Shown: piece after piece, positions 22,314 to 31,625 of the stretch
How the letters are laid out: the number at the start of each line of letters is the position of its first letter
How positions within the stretch are numbered: position 1 is the first letter of the stretch
Assembly: GCA_963819715.1 (NCBI GenBank)
Contig: CAWFXE010000002.1
Coordinates: forward strand, 1,054,001-1,118,000
Length of the DNA stretch: 64,000 bases
Direction: 5' to 3'
From: DASUPK01 sp963819715
GTDB taxonomy: Bacteria > Actinomycetota > Thermoleophilia > Solirubrobacterales > 70-9
Program-made: the position numbers and the translations under genes
The notes under the pieces: model-generated
The model's input: the letters and a program-made list of their open reading frames with translations, nothing else
What the model was told of the DNA's origin: nothing
Databases searched by the model: none

Positions 22314-23225
22314 TGATGAAGCGAGGATCTGCTCGACCAGCTGCGTGAAGCCGATGCCCGCCGCCTCGGCGGCCATCGGGAAGAGGCTCGTGTCTGTGAG
22401 GCCCGGGATCGCGTTCACTTCGAGAACCTGGGGCCCCTCGTCTCCGAGCATCAGGTCGACCCTGGCGAAGCCGCTGCAGCCGAGCGTCTCGTAGGTCCTC
22501 GTCGCCAGCTCCTGCACGCGCCGGGTCTCCGCCTCGCCGAGCTTGGCCGGGCAGACGTACTCCGTGCGGCCGATCTCGTAGCGGGCCTCGAAGTTGAAGA
22601 AGTCCTCCTCGCGCGGGATCGCCTCGACCACCGGCAACCCCTCGCCCCCGAGCACGCTGACCGCCAGCTCGCGGCCCTGCACGTAGCGCTCCAGCAGAAC
22701 CCGGTCGTCATAACTGAAGGCTGCGAGTAGGGCCTGCGGGACCTCCTCGCGGGAGGAGGCGAACTCGACTCCGAGAGAGGAGCCTTGGCTCGCCGGCTTG
22801 ACGACCAGTGGGAAGCCGAGCCGTTCCTCGATCTCCTCCAGCGTGTCCGCCGCACCGAGCTCGCGAAAGGCGGTGGCGTTGAAGGCGGCCCAGTCCGGGG
22901 TGGGGAGGCCCACCGCGCGCATCTCGTGCTTCGCGGCGACCTTGTCCATGCAGAGAGCGCAGGCGGCCACGCCGGGCCCGGTGTAGGGGAGATCGAGGAT
23001 CTCGAGCAGCTCCTGGACGGTGCCGTCCTCGCCGCCGGGTCCGTGCAGGGCGATGAAGACGACGTCCGGCCGGTCGCTCCGGAGCCGGCTCACCAGCTCC
23101 GCTCCGACGTCGATGTCGATCGCCTCGTGCCCCAGCGCAGCGACGGCGTCCTCGACCCGCGCCGCGGAGCGGAGCGAGACGCCGCGCTCCAGGGAGCTGC
23201 CTCCCTTCAAGACCGCGACCTTCAT
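22269..23225 (-). CDS. ddl: D-alanine--D-alanine ligase
   Basis: ATP-grasp ligase making D-Ala-D-Ala for peptidoglycan. 318 aa. N-terminal KVAVLKGGSSLERGVSLRS; FIALHGPGGEDGTVQELLE; LPLPYTGPG-type segment (LDLPYTGPGVAACALCMDK); ATP-grasp lysines in LVVKPASQGSSLGVEF; metal site ARVDLMLG...LEVNAIPGLTDTSLFP. The last 15 residues (RLRHQAAATSGRPA) and the TAA stop are encoded by repeat copy B. The ATG overlaps the upstream aminotransferase stop (ATGA). Confidence 0.94.
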   Translation of the reverse strand: MKVAVLKGGSSLERGVSLRSAARVEDAVAALGHEAIDIDVGAELVSRLRSDRPDVVFIALHGPGGEDGTVQELLEILDLPYTGPGVAACALCMDKVAAKHEMRAVGLPTPDWAAFNATAFRELGAADTLEEIEERLGFPLVVKPASQGSSLGVEFASSREEVPQALLAAFSYDDRVLLERYVQGRELAVSVLGGEGLPVVEAIPREEDFFNFEARYEIGRTEYVCPAKLGEAETRRVQELATRTYETLGCSGFARVDLMLGDEGPQVLEVNAIPGLTDTSLFPMAAEAAGIGFTQLVEQILASSRLRHQAAATSGRPA

Positions 23226-24595
23226 CGCCTCGGGAGCGGGACGACCTCTCCGCCGGGATCGTCGTCCTCCGGCTCCGGCTCGGCCCGGTGCTCCCCCGTG
23301 ATCGTCTGGTAGAGCTCCACCTGCTCGGCGACGACTGCGCCGATGCGGCGAATGCCCTCCCGCAGCTCATCCTCAGGGGAGGCGGAGAAGTTGAGGCGCA
23401 TCGACGACCCTCCTCGGCCGTCGACGTAGGCCGCGCGGCCGGGAACGAACGCCACATCCTCGCGCAAGGCTTTCGCAAGCAAATCGGTGGTGTCGATGTA
23501 GTCGGGGAGCGTCGCCCAGAGGAAGAGGCCACCTTCCGGATGCGTCCATTCGGCCTCGGCGGGGAAGTGATGCTCGAGTGCGTCGAGCATCGCGTCCCGC
23601 CGCGTCCGGTAGATCTCGACCAGGTTCGCGATGTACTCGCGCCAGCGGCCCTCAGCGAAGTACTCGCGGACGAAGTACTGGCTCAGAGTTGAGGTGCAGA
23701 GATCCGCGGCCTGCTTGCCGAGGCCGATCTTCTCGAGCACCGGCGGTGGGGCCGCGACCCAGCCGATGCGGATGCCCGGGGAGAGGATCTTGGACAGCGT
23801 GCCCAGGTAGAGGACGTAGTCCCCGCCGTCGAGGCTGTAGAGAGTCGGCTCCGGATCGCCGTCGTAGCGGAGGAGTCCGTACGGGTTGTCCTCGACGACC
23901 AGCACCTCGTGTTCCCGGGCGATCTCCACCAGTCGCACCCGCCGCTCGTGCGAGAGGGTTACCCCGGCCGGATTCTGGAAGCTGGGCACCGAATAAATGA
24001 ACTTGGGACGCCGGCCGGCGGTTGCGAGCGCTCCGAGCAGCTCCTCCAGCTCGTCTATGCGCATGCCCTCGTCATCGGTGCTGACCTGGTGGACATCGGC
24101 CTCATAGCTGCAGAAGGTCGGCACGGCCCCGGGGTATGTCGGCGCTTCGCAGATCACCGGGTCCCCGGGGTTGACGAGCGTCTTCGTGATCAGGTCGATC
24201 GCCTGCTGGCCGCCGGTTGTGACGATCAGGTCGTCCGGGTCCGGGGCCATTCCCTCGGCGCCCATCACCTCGAGGATGCAGGCCTTGGTTTCCTCGAACC
24301 CCTCGGTGGGTCCGTACTGGAGCGCCTCCGCCGAGGACTCGTGCGCGATCCGGGTCATCTGCGCCGCGAAACTCTCCGACGGAAAGGTGGAGGTGTCGGG
24401 CAGACCGCCGGCCAGCGAGATCACCTCCGGACGCGCGGTGATCGCCATCAGGTCGCGCATCGCGGAGGAGCGCATCACCTGGGTGCGCCGGGCGAAGAGG
24501 CCCGCGTAGCGCTCGAGATCGCGTGAGGTGGTGTGCGCCCGCCGCCGCCGCGGCGCCTCGCTCGGCTGCCCCTTCTTGCCCGATGGCTCGGTCAT
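23222..24595 (-). CDS. PLP-dependent aminotransferase (class I/II, LysN/2-aminoadipate type)
   Basis: 457 aa. Fold-type I core: EVISLAGGLPDTSTFP, LQYGPTEGFEE, TTGGQQAIDLITKTLVNPGD, APTYPGAV, SVPSFQNPAGVTLS, VEDNPYGLLRYDG, the PLP lysine in YLGTLSKILSPGIRIGW, and the Arg in SSMRLNFSASPED. No MocR-type HTH domain is present; the N-terminal 40 residues are basic and unstructured. Closest family by motifs is 2-aminoadipate/aromatic aminotransferase; the real substrate is unknown. Translationally coupled to ddl. Confidence 0.87.
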   Translation of the reverse strand: MTEPSGKKGQPSEAPRRRRAHTTSRDLERYAGLFARRTQVMRSSAMRDLMAITARPEVISLAGGLPDTSTFPSESFAAQMTRIAHESSAEALQYGPTEGFEETKACILEVMGAEGMAPDPDDLIVTTGGQQAIDLITKTLVNPGDPVICEAPTYPGAVPTFCSYEADVHQVSTDDEGMRIDELEELLGALATAGRRPKFIYSVPSFQNPAGVTLSHERRVRLVEIAREHEVLVVEDNPYGLLRYDGDPEPTLYSLDGGDYVLYLGTLSKILSPGIRIGWVAAPPPVLEKIGLGKQAADLCTSTLSQYFVREYFAEGRWREYIANLVEIYRTRRDAMLDALEHHFPAEAEWTHPEGGLFLWATLPDYIDTTDLLAKALREDVAFVPGRAAYVDGRGGSSMRLNFSASPEDELREGIRRIGAVVAEQVELYQTITGEHRAEPEPEDDDPGGEVVPLPRR

Positions 24596-24665
24596 CGGGA
24601 CAGTGTTGCGGAACCGCGGCCCCGTAAGTGGAAATCAAGATTCGACATGTAGCCTGCGGCCTCGA

Positions 24666-25121
24666 ATGCTGCTCGCCATCTGTCAGGGGCTCGGCCTCGC
24701 CATCGCAGTCGGATTGATCATCGGGGTCGTCGTCCCGCCGATCATGCCCGCCTGGGGTGCCGTCGCCGGTGCCGCTCCGCTCGGCGTCCTCGCGGCCGGC
24801 GCCGCCCTCAACGGCGCCGACGAGGCGCTCTGGCCGGCGTTACCCGTCGGGATGATCGGTGCCGGCCTGGCCGCGATCGTGACCAGCGACGTCGCCTCGG
24901 GAGCGGCTCGCCGCCAGCAGGGTGGCCTCGCCGCCCAGACGCAGGCGCAGGCCCCAAGCGGGGTGATGGCACTCATCGTCCTCGCGGCCGTCGTGGTTGC
25001 CGGGATCAGTCTCGTCCTCAAGCCGTTCTCGCTGCTCGTCCTGGTTGCGCTGTTGTGGCTGTGGTTCTCCCGCCGCCGCCAGGCGGAGCGCAAACACGAG
25101 GGCCTGCGGGTCCTCCGCTAA
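24666..25121 (+). CDS. Small polytopic membrane protein, unknown function
   Basis: 151 aa, about 5 hydrophobic segments rich in Ala, Gly and Val (residues 5-27, 30-50, 58-76, 98-118, 120-135), ending in a basic tail with SRRRQAERKHEG. No recognised motif. ATG 24666 is used because a TAGCCT hexamer lies ten nt upstream and earlier codons belong to the divergent gene's promoter region. It is two nt upstream of the phosphodiesterase gene, so probably co-translated. Confidence 0.7.
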   Translation: MLLAICQGLGLAIAVGLIIGVVVPPIMPAWGAVAGAAPLGVLAAGAALNGADEALWPALPVGMIGAGLAAIVTSDVASGAARRQQGGLAAQTQAQAPSGVMALIVLAAVVVAGISLVLKPFSLLVLVALLWLWFSRRRQAERKHEGLRVLR

Positions 25122-25123
25122 CC

Positions 25124-26659
25124 ATGCCCCGGAAGCTTGTGCTGGTGGTCGTTGACGCGATGCACCCCGAAATGCTCCTGCGTGCGATCGACGAGGACGT
25201 AGCGCCGACCTTCGGTGCCCTCGTCGAGCGCGGGCAGCTCGTCACCGACGTGGTCTCGAGCTTTCCCTCGGTCACCCCCGTGGCGAGCTCGGAGATGATG
25301 ACCGGGCTCGGTCCCGCCGGCCACTGGGTAATGGGGATGAACTGGTATCACCGGCTGGAGCGGCGCTACATCGAGTACGGCTCCTCCTTCGAGGCGACCA
25401 GGACATTCGGCCTCTTTCGGGCGATGTACGACCTCGTCTACAACATGAACCTCGATCACCTGAGCTGGCAGGCGCAGACGGTTTTCGAGCGCCTAGGCGA
25501 CGCCGGAATCCGGACCGCGGCGACGCCGTTCCTGATCTACCGCGGACGCCAGCGCCACCAGCTCGGCCTCGAGGGGCTGGTCAAACGGGCGGCGGCGGCC
25601 GCCAACTTCCGCCACGCGGTCTGGGGCCCGGACGAGTTCTTCTACGGCGACCTCTACGCGAGCCGCCCCACCGGCTGCGGCCCGAGCTTCACGCGGCCCG
25701 GCACCCGCGATGAATACTCGGCCTGCGTCGCGGAGCAGCTCGTCTCCGAGGGCGCCTACGACTTCCTCCTCTTCAGCCTGCCGGACAACGACTTCCACTC
25801 CCACCGCCACGGTCCGGAGGCCCAGGTCGACTCGATCGCGAAGGCCGATGCGATGTTCGCGCGGATCGTCGAGGCCGGGGGAGGGCTGGACGCGTTCCTT
25901 GAAGAGCACGCCGTTCTGCTCACCGCGGACCACGCTCAGACCGCCGTCGAGCATGCCCTCCCGCTTGCCGACGCGCTGGCCGAGGACTGGGCCGTTCTGC
26001 AGCCCAACACCGATCGGCCGGAGGAGGCCGAGATCGCGGTCAGCCCGACCTCTCGCGCCGGCGCCGTCTACATCCTCGACACCGGCCGGCGGCATCCCGG
26101 CACCCATGAGCGCGCCCGGCTTCGCCTCCGCGATCTCACCGGCGTCGATCTGATCACCTGGCTGGCCCGGGACGACGGAACGCCCGTCCTCCGCACGGGC
26201 GTCGGGCTGGACGATCCGGACGGCGTTCAGGCCGTGGTCGAGCGCAACGGGCGCGAGTTCCGCTTCCGGCCCGGCGGGCAGCTGCGGGACCTACGAGGTA
26301 ACGGGTGGAGCGTGAGCGGCGAGCCGGAGACCCTCGACGCCGACGTCACCCGGGGCCGATTCGAGTCGGAGGAGTATCCGGACGCCCTCGCCCGCCTCTG
26401 GTCCGCCCTCACCTCCCCGCACGCCGGGGACATCCTGCTCTCCGCCATCGAGGGCTACGAGTGCGTCGACTGGGGCGGCATCAGCCACGCCGGTGGCGGC
26501 AGCCACGGCTCGTTGGGCCGCGGCGACTCCCTCGGCCCGGCCGTATTCGTGGGTTGCGGACCGAAGCGTGTGGGTAAGCGGCCGCAATGGGCATTGCGGG
26601 ATCTGGCTCCGGTGATCCTCGAGCACTTCGGCGTGCGACACGGGCGGCCTCAAGGTTGA
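25124..26659 (+). CDS. Alkaline-phosphatase-superfamily phosphodiesterase (nucleotide pyrophosphatase-like)
   Basis: 511 aa. Metal-dependent hydrolase fold: first metal site LVLVVVDAMHPEM, nucleophile region SSFPSVTPVASSEMMTG (Thr or Ser), FSLPDNDFHSHRHGPE with Asp and His ligands, and VLLTADHAQTAVEH with the DH pair. There is no signal peptide or membrane helix, so it appears cytoplasmic. The substrate cannot be told from sequence; phosphodiester- or pyrophosphate-linked lipids or nucleotides fit the family. The gene is followed with a 4-nt overlap by a GtrA-type flippase gene and a GT-C-type glycosyltransferase gene, which suggests a role in polyprenyl-phosphate sugar metabolism. Confidence 0.82.
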   Translation: MPRKLVLVVVDAMHPEMLLRAIDEDVAPTFGALVERGQLVTDVVSSFPSVTPVASSEMMTGLGPAGHWVMGMNWYHRLERRYIEYGSSFEATRTFGLFRAMYDLVYNMNLDHLSWQAQTVFERLGDAGIRTAATPFLIYRGRQRHQLGLEGLVKRAAAAANFRHAVWGPDEFFYGDLYASRPTGCGPSFTRPGTRDEYSACVAEQLVSEGAYDFLLFSLPDNDFHSHRHGPEAQVDSIAKADAMFARIVEAGGGLDAFLEEHAVLLTADHAQTAVEHALPLADALAEDWAVLQPNTDRPEEAEIAVSPTSRAGAVYILDTGRRHPGTHERARLRLRDLTGVDLITWLARDDGTPVLRTGVGLDDPDGVQAVVERNGREFRFRPGGQLRDLRGNGWSVSGEPETLDADVTRGRFESEEYPDALARLWSALTSPHAGDILLSAIEGYECVDWGGISHAGGGSHGSLGRGDSLGPAVFVGCGPKRVGKRPQWALRDLAPVILEHFGVRHGRPQG

Positions 26660-27087
26660 CCCCGGCCGGCCAAACGGCCAAGCGCATCGGCCGCGGGACC
26701 CTGAAGCCGGGCAACTGGCTGCAGCTCTTCCAGTTCGGCATCGTCGGCGCCTCCGGCTACCTGATCAATCTGGCGGTGTTCGCCCTGGTCAACAAGGGTT
26801 TCGACATCCACTACATCCCCGCGGCGATCATCGCCTTCTGCGTTGCGGTCACGAACAACTTCTGGTGGAACCGCCACTGGACCTTCGACGCGAAGCACGG
26901 TCACGCAGGCTTTCAGGCCGCCCGCTTCTTCACCGTCAGCGTGCTCGCACTGGTGGTCAACCTGATCGCACTCAAGATCCTGGTGGGTGGTGGAATGAGC
27001 GAGCTGCCCGCCCAGGCAATCTCGGTGGCGCTCGCGATGCCCTTCAACTTCATCGGCAACAAGCTGTGGACCTTCGACGACGACTAA
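26656..27087 (+). CDS. GtrA-family membrane protein
   Basis: 143 aa from a TTG at 26656 overlapping the previous stop (TTGA); ATG 26587 would add 23 residues inside the upstream gene. Four membrane segments (about 20-40, 45-65, 85-105, 112-130). Family motifs FGIVGASGYLINLAVF, NNFWWNRHWTFD, NFIGNKLWTFDDD. GtrA proteins are thought to move polyprenyl-phosphate-linked sugars across the membrane; the adjacent GT-C-type gene is a plausible partner. Confidence 0.85.
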   Translation: MTPAGQTAKRIGRGTLKPGNWLQLFQFGIVGASGYLINLAVFALVNKGFDIHYIPAAIIAFCVAVTNNFWWNRHWTFDAKHGHAGFQAARFFTVSVLALVVNLIALKILVGGGMSELPAQAISVALAMPFNFIGNKLWTFDDD

Positions 27088-28805
27088 GGCTTCCAGCCCT
27101 CGTCTTCTCCATAGCGCTCGCCGCGGCGCTGCTCTCGCCGGCATTCGCCGACGCCGACCAAGCCCCCCACAAGATCACTCAATCCCAGGCGGTCGAAATC
27201 GCCAAGCAGGACCCGAAGGCGATCGCCGCGATGCGCCAGCACCCGAACCTCTCCCCCTCGGCGAACAAGAACGACTCGACCGGCCTCTGGGAGGTCGGGT
27301 TCTTCGCCGGATCCGACGAGGTCGTGCAGGTCGTGGTCGACCCGGTGACCGGTAACACGCTGGAGTCTTGGACCGGCTACCAGGTGGCCTGGCGCATGGC
27401 GCGCGGATATCCAGGGGCGTTCGGCCGCGCGATCAATGCTCCCTACATCTGGCTTCCCCTCTGCGGGATCTTCGTGCTGGGCTTGCTCGACTGGCGGCGC
27501 CCATTCCGCCTGGCGCATCTGGACCTCCTGGTGATCGTCGCCGGCTTCGGCCTCTCCCAGTACCTCTTCAACCGGGGCAACATCGGCCTGTCCGTCCCGC
27601 TGGCCTACCCGCCCCTGCTCTACCTGCTCGGCCGGGCCCTCTGGCTCGGCTTCCGGCGCAGGGAGGGCTCGGGCCTGCGCCCTTCGATGCCGATCGCCGT
27701 CCTCGCGGTGATGACGGTGGTGCTTCTCGCCGGGAGGATCACGCTCAACGTCGTGGATTCCAACGTGATCGACGTCGGCTACTCGGGGGTGATCGGCGCC
27801 GACCGGATCGCGGACCGCCAGCCGATCTACGGCAACTTCCCCACGGAGGACCAGTCCGGGGACACCTACGGCCCGGTTGCCTACTACGCCTACGTTCCCT
27901 TCGAGCAGGTCTTTCCCTGGAGTGGGACCTGGGACGAGCTGCCGGCCGCCCACGCCGCCTCGATCTTCTTCGACCTGGCGACGATGGCGGTGCTCTTCCT
28001 GTTGGGCAGGCGGATACGCCGCGGACGCCGGGGGACGGATCTCGGGATCCTGTTCTGCTTCGCCTGGGCCGCGTGCCCCTACACGGCCTATGCGCTCGAG
28101 TCGAACACCAACGACGCGCTTGTCTCGCTCGGAATCGCGGCGACCCTTTTATGCCTGACCTCGCCGATCCCGCGAGGAATCACGCTCGGCCTGTCGTCGA
28201 TGACGAAGTTCGCACCCCTGGCTCTAGGCCCCCTGTTCGCGACCTACGGTGCGACTGCCGCGGCCGGACCTTGGCTGCGCCGATACGCCCGGGTGGTCAT
28301 CCCGTTCACCATCGCCTTCGCCCTGACGGTCTTCGCCGTCTGTTTCCAGGCCATCGAGGATCCCGGCCTTTCGACCTTTTGGCACCGCACGATCGCCGAG
28401 CAGGGCGGCCGCGATTCGCCCTTCAGCATCTGGGGTCAGGACCATTCGCTCGGCTGGCTCCAGGCCGTCGTCAAGGCGGCCGTCGTAGGGCTGGCGGCGC
28501 TCGTCGCCTTCCGCCCGCGCCGCCGCGATCACGTCACGGTCGCCGCGCTCGGGGCCGCGGTGATGATCGCGATGCAGCTCACCGTCGACCACTGGTTTTA
28601 CCTCTACATCCCCTGGTTCCTGCCGTTCCTGCTGATCGCCCTGCTGACGAGCGGGACCGTTCCGCTAAGAGGAAACGGGGACGAGGATCTGATCGATCCC
28701 GCGAGCGAGCCCGTCGTCGGTGATCTCGACCGCGACGCCCATGATCCAGACGTCCTCGTCAGCGCCGTCGAAGCGGACCGGCATCTGCGTCTTGAAGGCG
28801 CGTAG
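27066..28805 (+). CDS. Secreted PepSY-like domain fused to polytopic GT-C-type glycosyltransferase-like protein
   Basis: 579 aa from GTG 27066, inside the GtrA gene, which gives a good signal peptide (MDLRRRLRLP, a hydrophobic core, cleavage near AFADADQ). Residues 30-105 resemble a PepSY domain: ITQSQAVEIAKQDP, GLWEVGFFAGSDEVVQVVVD, VTGNTLES. Then 9-10 membrane segments with a large loop holding VIGADRIADRQPIYG and DQSGDTYGPVAYYAYVPFEQ, typical of DUF2029/GT87-like mannosyltransferases. It ends with VPLRGNGDEDL and a 45-residue tail antisense to the YmdB gene (141 bp convergent overlap). Function inferred from fold and neighbours only. Confidence 0.75.
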   Translation: MDLRRRLRLPALVFSIALAAALLSPAFADADQAPHKITQSQAVEIAKQDPKAIAAMRQHPNLSPSANKNDSTGLWEVGFFAGSDEVVQVVVDPVTGNTLESWTGYQVAWRMARGYPGAFGRAINAPYIWLPLCGIFVLGLLDWRRPFRLAHLDLLVIVAGFGLSQYLFNRGNIGLSVPLAYPPLLYLLGRALWLGFRRREGSGLRPSMPIAVLAVMTVVLLAGRITLNVVDSNVIDVGYSGVIGADRIADRQPIYGNFPTEDQSGDTYGPVAYYAYVPFEQVFPWSGTWDELPAAHAASIFFDLATMAVLFLLGRRIRRGRRGTDLGILFCFAWAACPYTAYALESNTNDALVSLGIAATLLCLTSPIPRGITLGLSSMTKFAPLALGPLFATYGATAAAGPWLRRYARVVIPFTIAFALTVFAVCFQAIEDPGLSTFWHRTIAEQGGRDSPFSIWGQDHSLGWLQAVVKAAVVGLAALVAFRPRRRDHVTVAALGAAVMIAMQLTVDHWFYLYIPWFLPFLLIALLTSGTVPLRGNGDEDLIDPASEPVVGDLDRDAHDPDVLVSAVEADRHLRLEGA

Positions 28806-29444
28806 AGCCTGCTCGCGCTTGACGCCGATGACACCGGCCCGTGAGCCGGTCATGCCGACGTCGGCGATGTGGGCGGTGCCGCCGGGAAGCACCCGGAAGT
28901 CCGCGGTCGGCACGTGAGTGTGGGTGCCGAGGACGGCGGCGACTCGGCCGTCCAGGTGCCAGCCCATCGCCACCTTCTCGCTGGTGAGCTCGGCGTGGAA
29001 GTCGACGATGTAGGCGTCCGCGGCACCGGCGAGCGAGCCGAGCAGCTCGTCGATGGCACCGAACGGGTTGCGGTCGACCTGCAGGTGCATCTGGCCGCTC
29101 AGGTTGATCACCGCGACGCGCATTCCTGCCGCCTCGACGATCGCGTGCCCTCGCCCCGGGTTCTGGGGGTTGAAGTTGGCTGGGCGAATGATCCGCGGCT
29201 CGGAGTCGAGGTAGCCGTAGACGTCCTTGTGGCGGTAGGTGTGGTTGCCGAGGGTGATCACGTCGACGCCGGCGTCGAAGATGGATTTCGCGGTGTCCTC
29301 GGTGATGCCGACGCCGCCCGCCGCGTTCTCGCCGTTGGCGACGATCAGGTCGGGCATGTGCTCGGCCCGCAGCCCGGGCATCGCCGCCGCCAGACCCTCT
29401 CGGCCGGGCTTGCCGACGACATCCCCTATGAAGAGGAGGCGCAT
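28665..29444 (-). CDS. YmdB-family metallophosphoesterase
   Basis: 259 aa, within the usual 255-265 of the family. Metal-ligand motifs: LLFIGDVVGKPGR, VANGENAAGG, TLGNHTYRHKD, IVDFHAELTSEK, LGTHTHVPTAD and DVGMTGSRAGVIG. In Bacillus YmdB hydrolyses 2',3'-cyclic nucleotides and affects biofilm and motility decisions; that exact role is not shown here. Its 3' end is shared with the opposite-strand glycosyltransferase-like gene. Confidence 0.92.
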   Translation of the reverse strand: MRLLFIGDVVGKPGREGLAAAMPGLRAEHMPDLIVANGENAAGGVGITEDTAKSIFDAGVDVITLGNHTYRHKDVYGYLDSEPRIIRPANFNPQNPGRGHAIVEAAGMRVAVINLSGQMHLQVDRNPFGAIDELLGSLAGAADAYIVDFHAELTSEKVAMGWHLDGRVAAVLGTHTHVPTADFRVLPGGTAHIADVGMTGSRAGVIGVKREQALRAFKTQMPVRFDGADEDVWIMGVAVEITDDGLARGIDQILVPVSS

Positions 29445-29487
29445 CAGGCGCCGCAGCGTAGACGACGTGTCGCTTCGACCATCACGC

Positions 29488-29493
29488 TAGCTT
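29488..29493 (+). promoter_or_regulatory. -10 hexamer TAGCTT, leaderless-type, for the ABC transporter
   Basis: TAGCTT ends seven nt before the ATG at 29501, the spacing expected if transcription starts at the start codon. No ribosome-binding site is seen. Confidence 0.5.
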
Positions 29494-29500
29494 TCGCGCG

Positions 29501-30222
<722 letters not shown>

Positions 30223-30223
<1 letters not shown>

Positions 30224-31575
30224 TGCGCTGGCTGCTCGTGAAGGACCTTCAGCTGCTGCGGCGCTCGCCGCTGGTGACCGGTCTCCTGGTCGTCTACCCG
30301 ATCGTGCTCGCCGTCCTGATCGGCCTCGCGATCTCACGCAGCCCCGAGAAGCCCCGCGTTGCCTTCCTCAACCAGATCCCCGCGGGGGGTGGTCTCAACC
30401 TCGGGAACGGTGGCTTCAGCCAGGACGAGGCGCGCCGCCAGCTCTGCGCCAAGATCGAGTGTGTCGACGTCTCAAGCCGCGCGGAGGTCGAGCAGAAGGT
30501 GAAGGACGGCGACGTGCTCGGCGGCCTGATCCTTCCCCCGGACTTCATCAGCAAGCTGCAGGGAGAGCTCAGCACCAACTCGAGCGAGCCCGCGACGGTG
30601 GACGTGATCGTGAACAACGACGATCCGCTGAAGGCGCAGGTGGTCGACGATCGGATCCGATCGCTGCTCACGCAGGCCAACCTGCTGATCTCCGAGAAGA
30701 TCAGCAACGTTGCAGGGGACTACGAGCGGATCCTCGCCAACGGCGGATCGTTCGAGATCCCCTTCATCAACCAGACGGTTCACATCCTCGGCCTGCAGAA
30801 GGCCGAGGAGATCCTGAATCAGGTGGAGGCCGGCCTGCCCCCGCCGCAGAAGAAACAGGTCTCGGAAGTGAGCAACTTCGCCCGCCTGGCGAGGCAGAAC
30901 CTGGCGCTCGCGAACAGCCTGCTGGCCTCGGTCCGCCAGCCGATCGCCGTGAACAAGGACGTGATCGCGGGGAGCGTGCCCCCGCTCGACACCTTCGCGG
31001 TCGCCGTCGCGGCGGCGATCACGCTGCTGTTCGTCACCGTCCTGCTCGTCTCCGGCTCGCTCGCCCTGGAGCGGGAGGAGAACACCTTCACGCGCCTCAC
31101 GCGCGGCCTGGTGAGCCGCACTGGGCTGCTGGTCGAGAAGGCGACCCTCGGCACCGCCGCCGCTCTCGCGGTGACGCTGCTGATGCTGCTGGCGATCACC
31201 CCCTTCGAATCGATCTCGTGGAGCCGGATCTATCTGATCGTGCCGGCGATCCTGCTGGCCGGGGCCGCCTCATCTGGCCTCGGTCTGGCGATCGGCGCCG
31301 CCGCCCGCGAGGTCCGGGCCAGCGCCCTGCTCGCCTTTGCGTTGGCGCTGCCGGTGGCCTTCATCTCCCTGGTCCCGTCTGGCACGGTCAGCAAGGGACT
31401 GCTCGACGTGATCCACGTGATCGCGGGCGTCTTCCCATTCCGTGCGGCTGTCGACGCGCTCTCGGGAGCGCTTTCGGCTTCAGGCCCGGATCTCGGCCTG
31501 CCGCTCATCCACCTGGCACTGCTCACCGTGGGCTATCTGGTGCTGGCGCGGCTCGCCCTCAGGCGTTTCGCCTGA
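30223..31575 (+). CDS. ABC-2-type transporter permease
   Basis: 450 aa. One N-terminal membrane segment (about 18-38), a large extracytoplasmic domain (about 40-265; VAFLNQIPAGG, GLILPPDFISKLQ, VNNDDPLKAQVVDDRI), then five membrane segments at the C-terminus with LALEREENTFTRLTRGLVSR between the first two. This is the YhgE/ABC2_membrane_3 layout. With the coupled ATPase gene it forms an exporter; substrate unknown. Confidence 0.88.
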
Positions 31576-31590
31576 TTACCTCGGGGTAAT
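31575..31590. promoter_or_regulatory. Perfect inverted repeat ATTACC-TCGG-GGTAAT, operator candidate
   Basis: Six-bp perfect arms ATTACC/GGTAAT around TCGG, 22 nt upstream of the TAGAGT hexamer of the regulator gene, so it overlaps the -35 region. The position suits autoregulation by the encoded HTH protein. It starts at the last base of the permease stop codon. Confidence 0.45.
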
Positions 31591-31612
31591 CGACGGCGCT
31601 ACCGCGGCGGTC

Positions 31613-31618
31613 TAGAGT
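31613..31618 (+). promoter_or_regulatory. -10 hexamer TAGAGT, leaderless-type, for the MmyB-like regulator
   Basis: TAGAGT ends seven nt before the ATG at 31626; no Shine-Dalgarno sequence is present. ATTACCTCGGGGTAAT (31575-31590) upstream is a perfect inverted repeat around the -35 region and could be an operator. Confidence 0.5.
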
Positions 31619-31625
31619 CGCCCAG

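Noticed and set aside
27368..28723. Alternative plus-frame open reading frame inside the glycosyltransferase-like gene
   Set aside because: Arg/Gly/Pro-rich frame-shifted shadow; the overlapping frame has a signal peptide and membrane helices.
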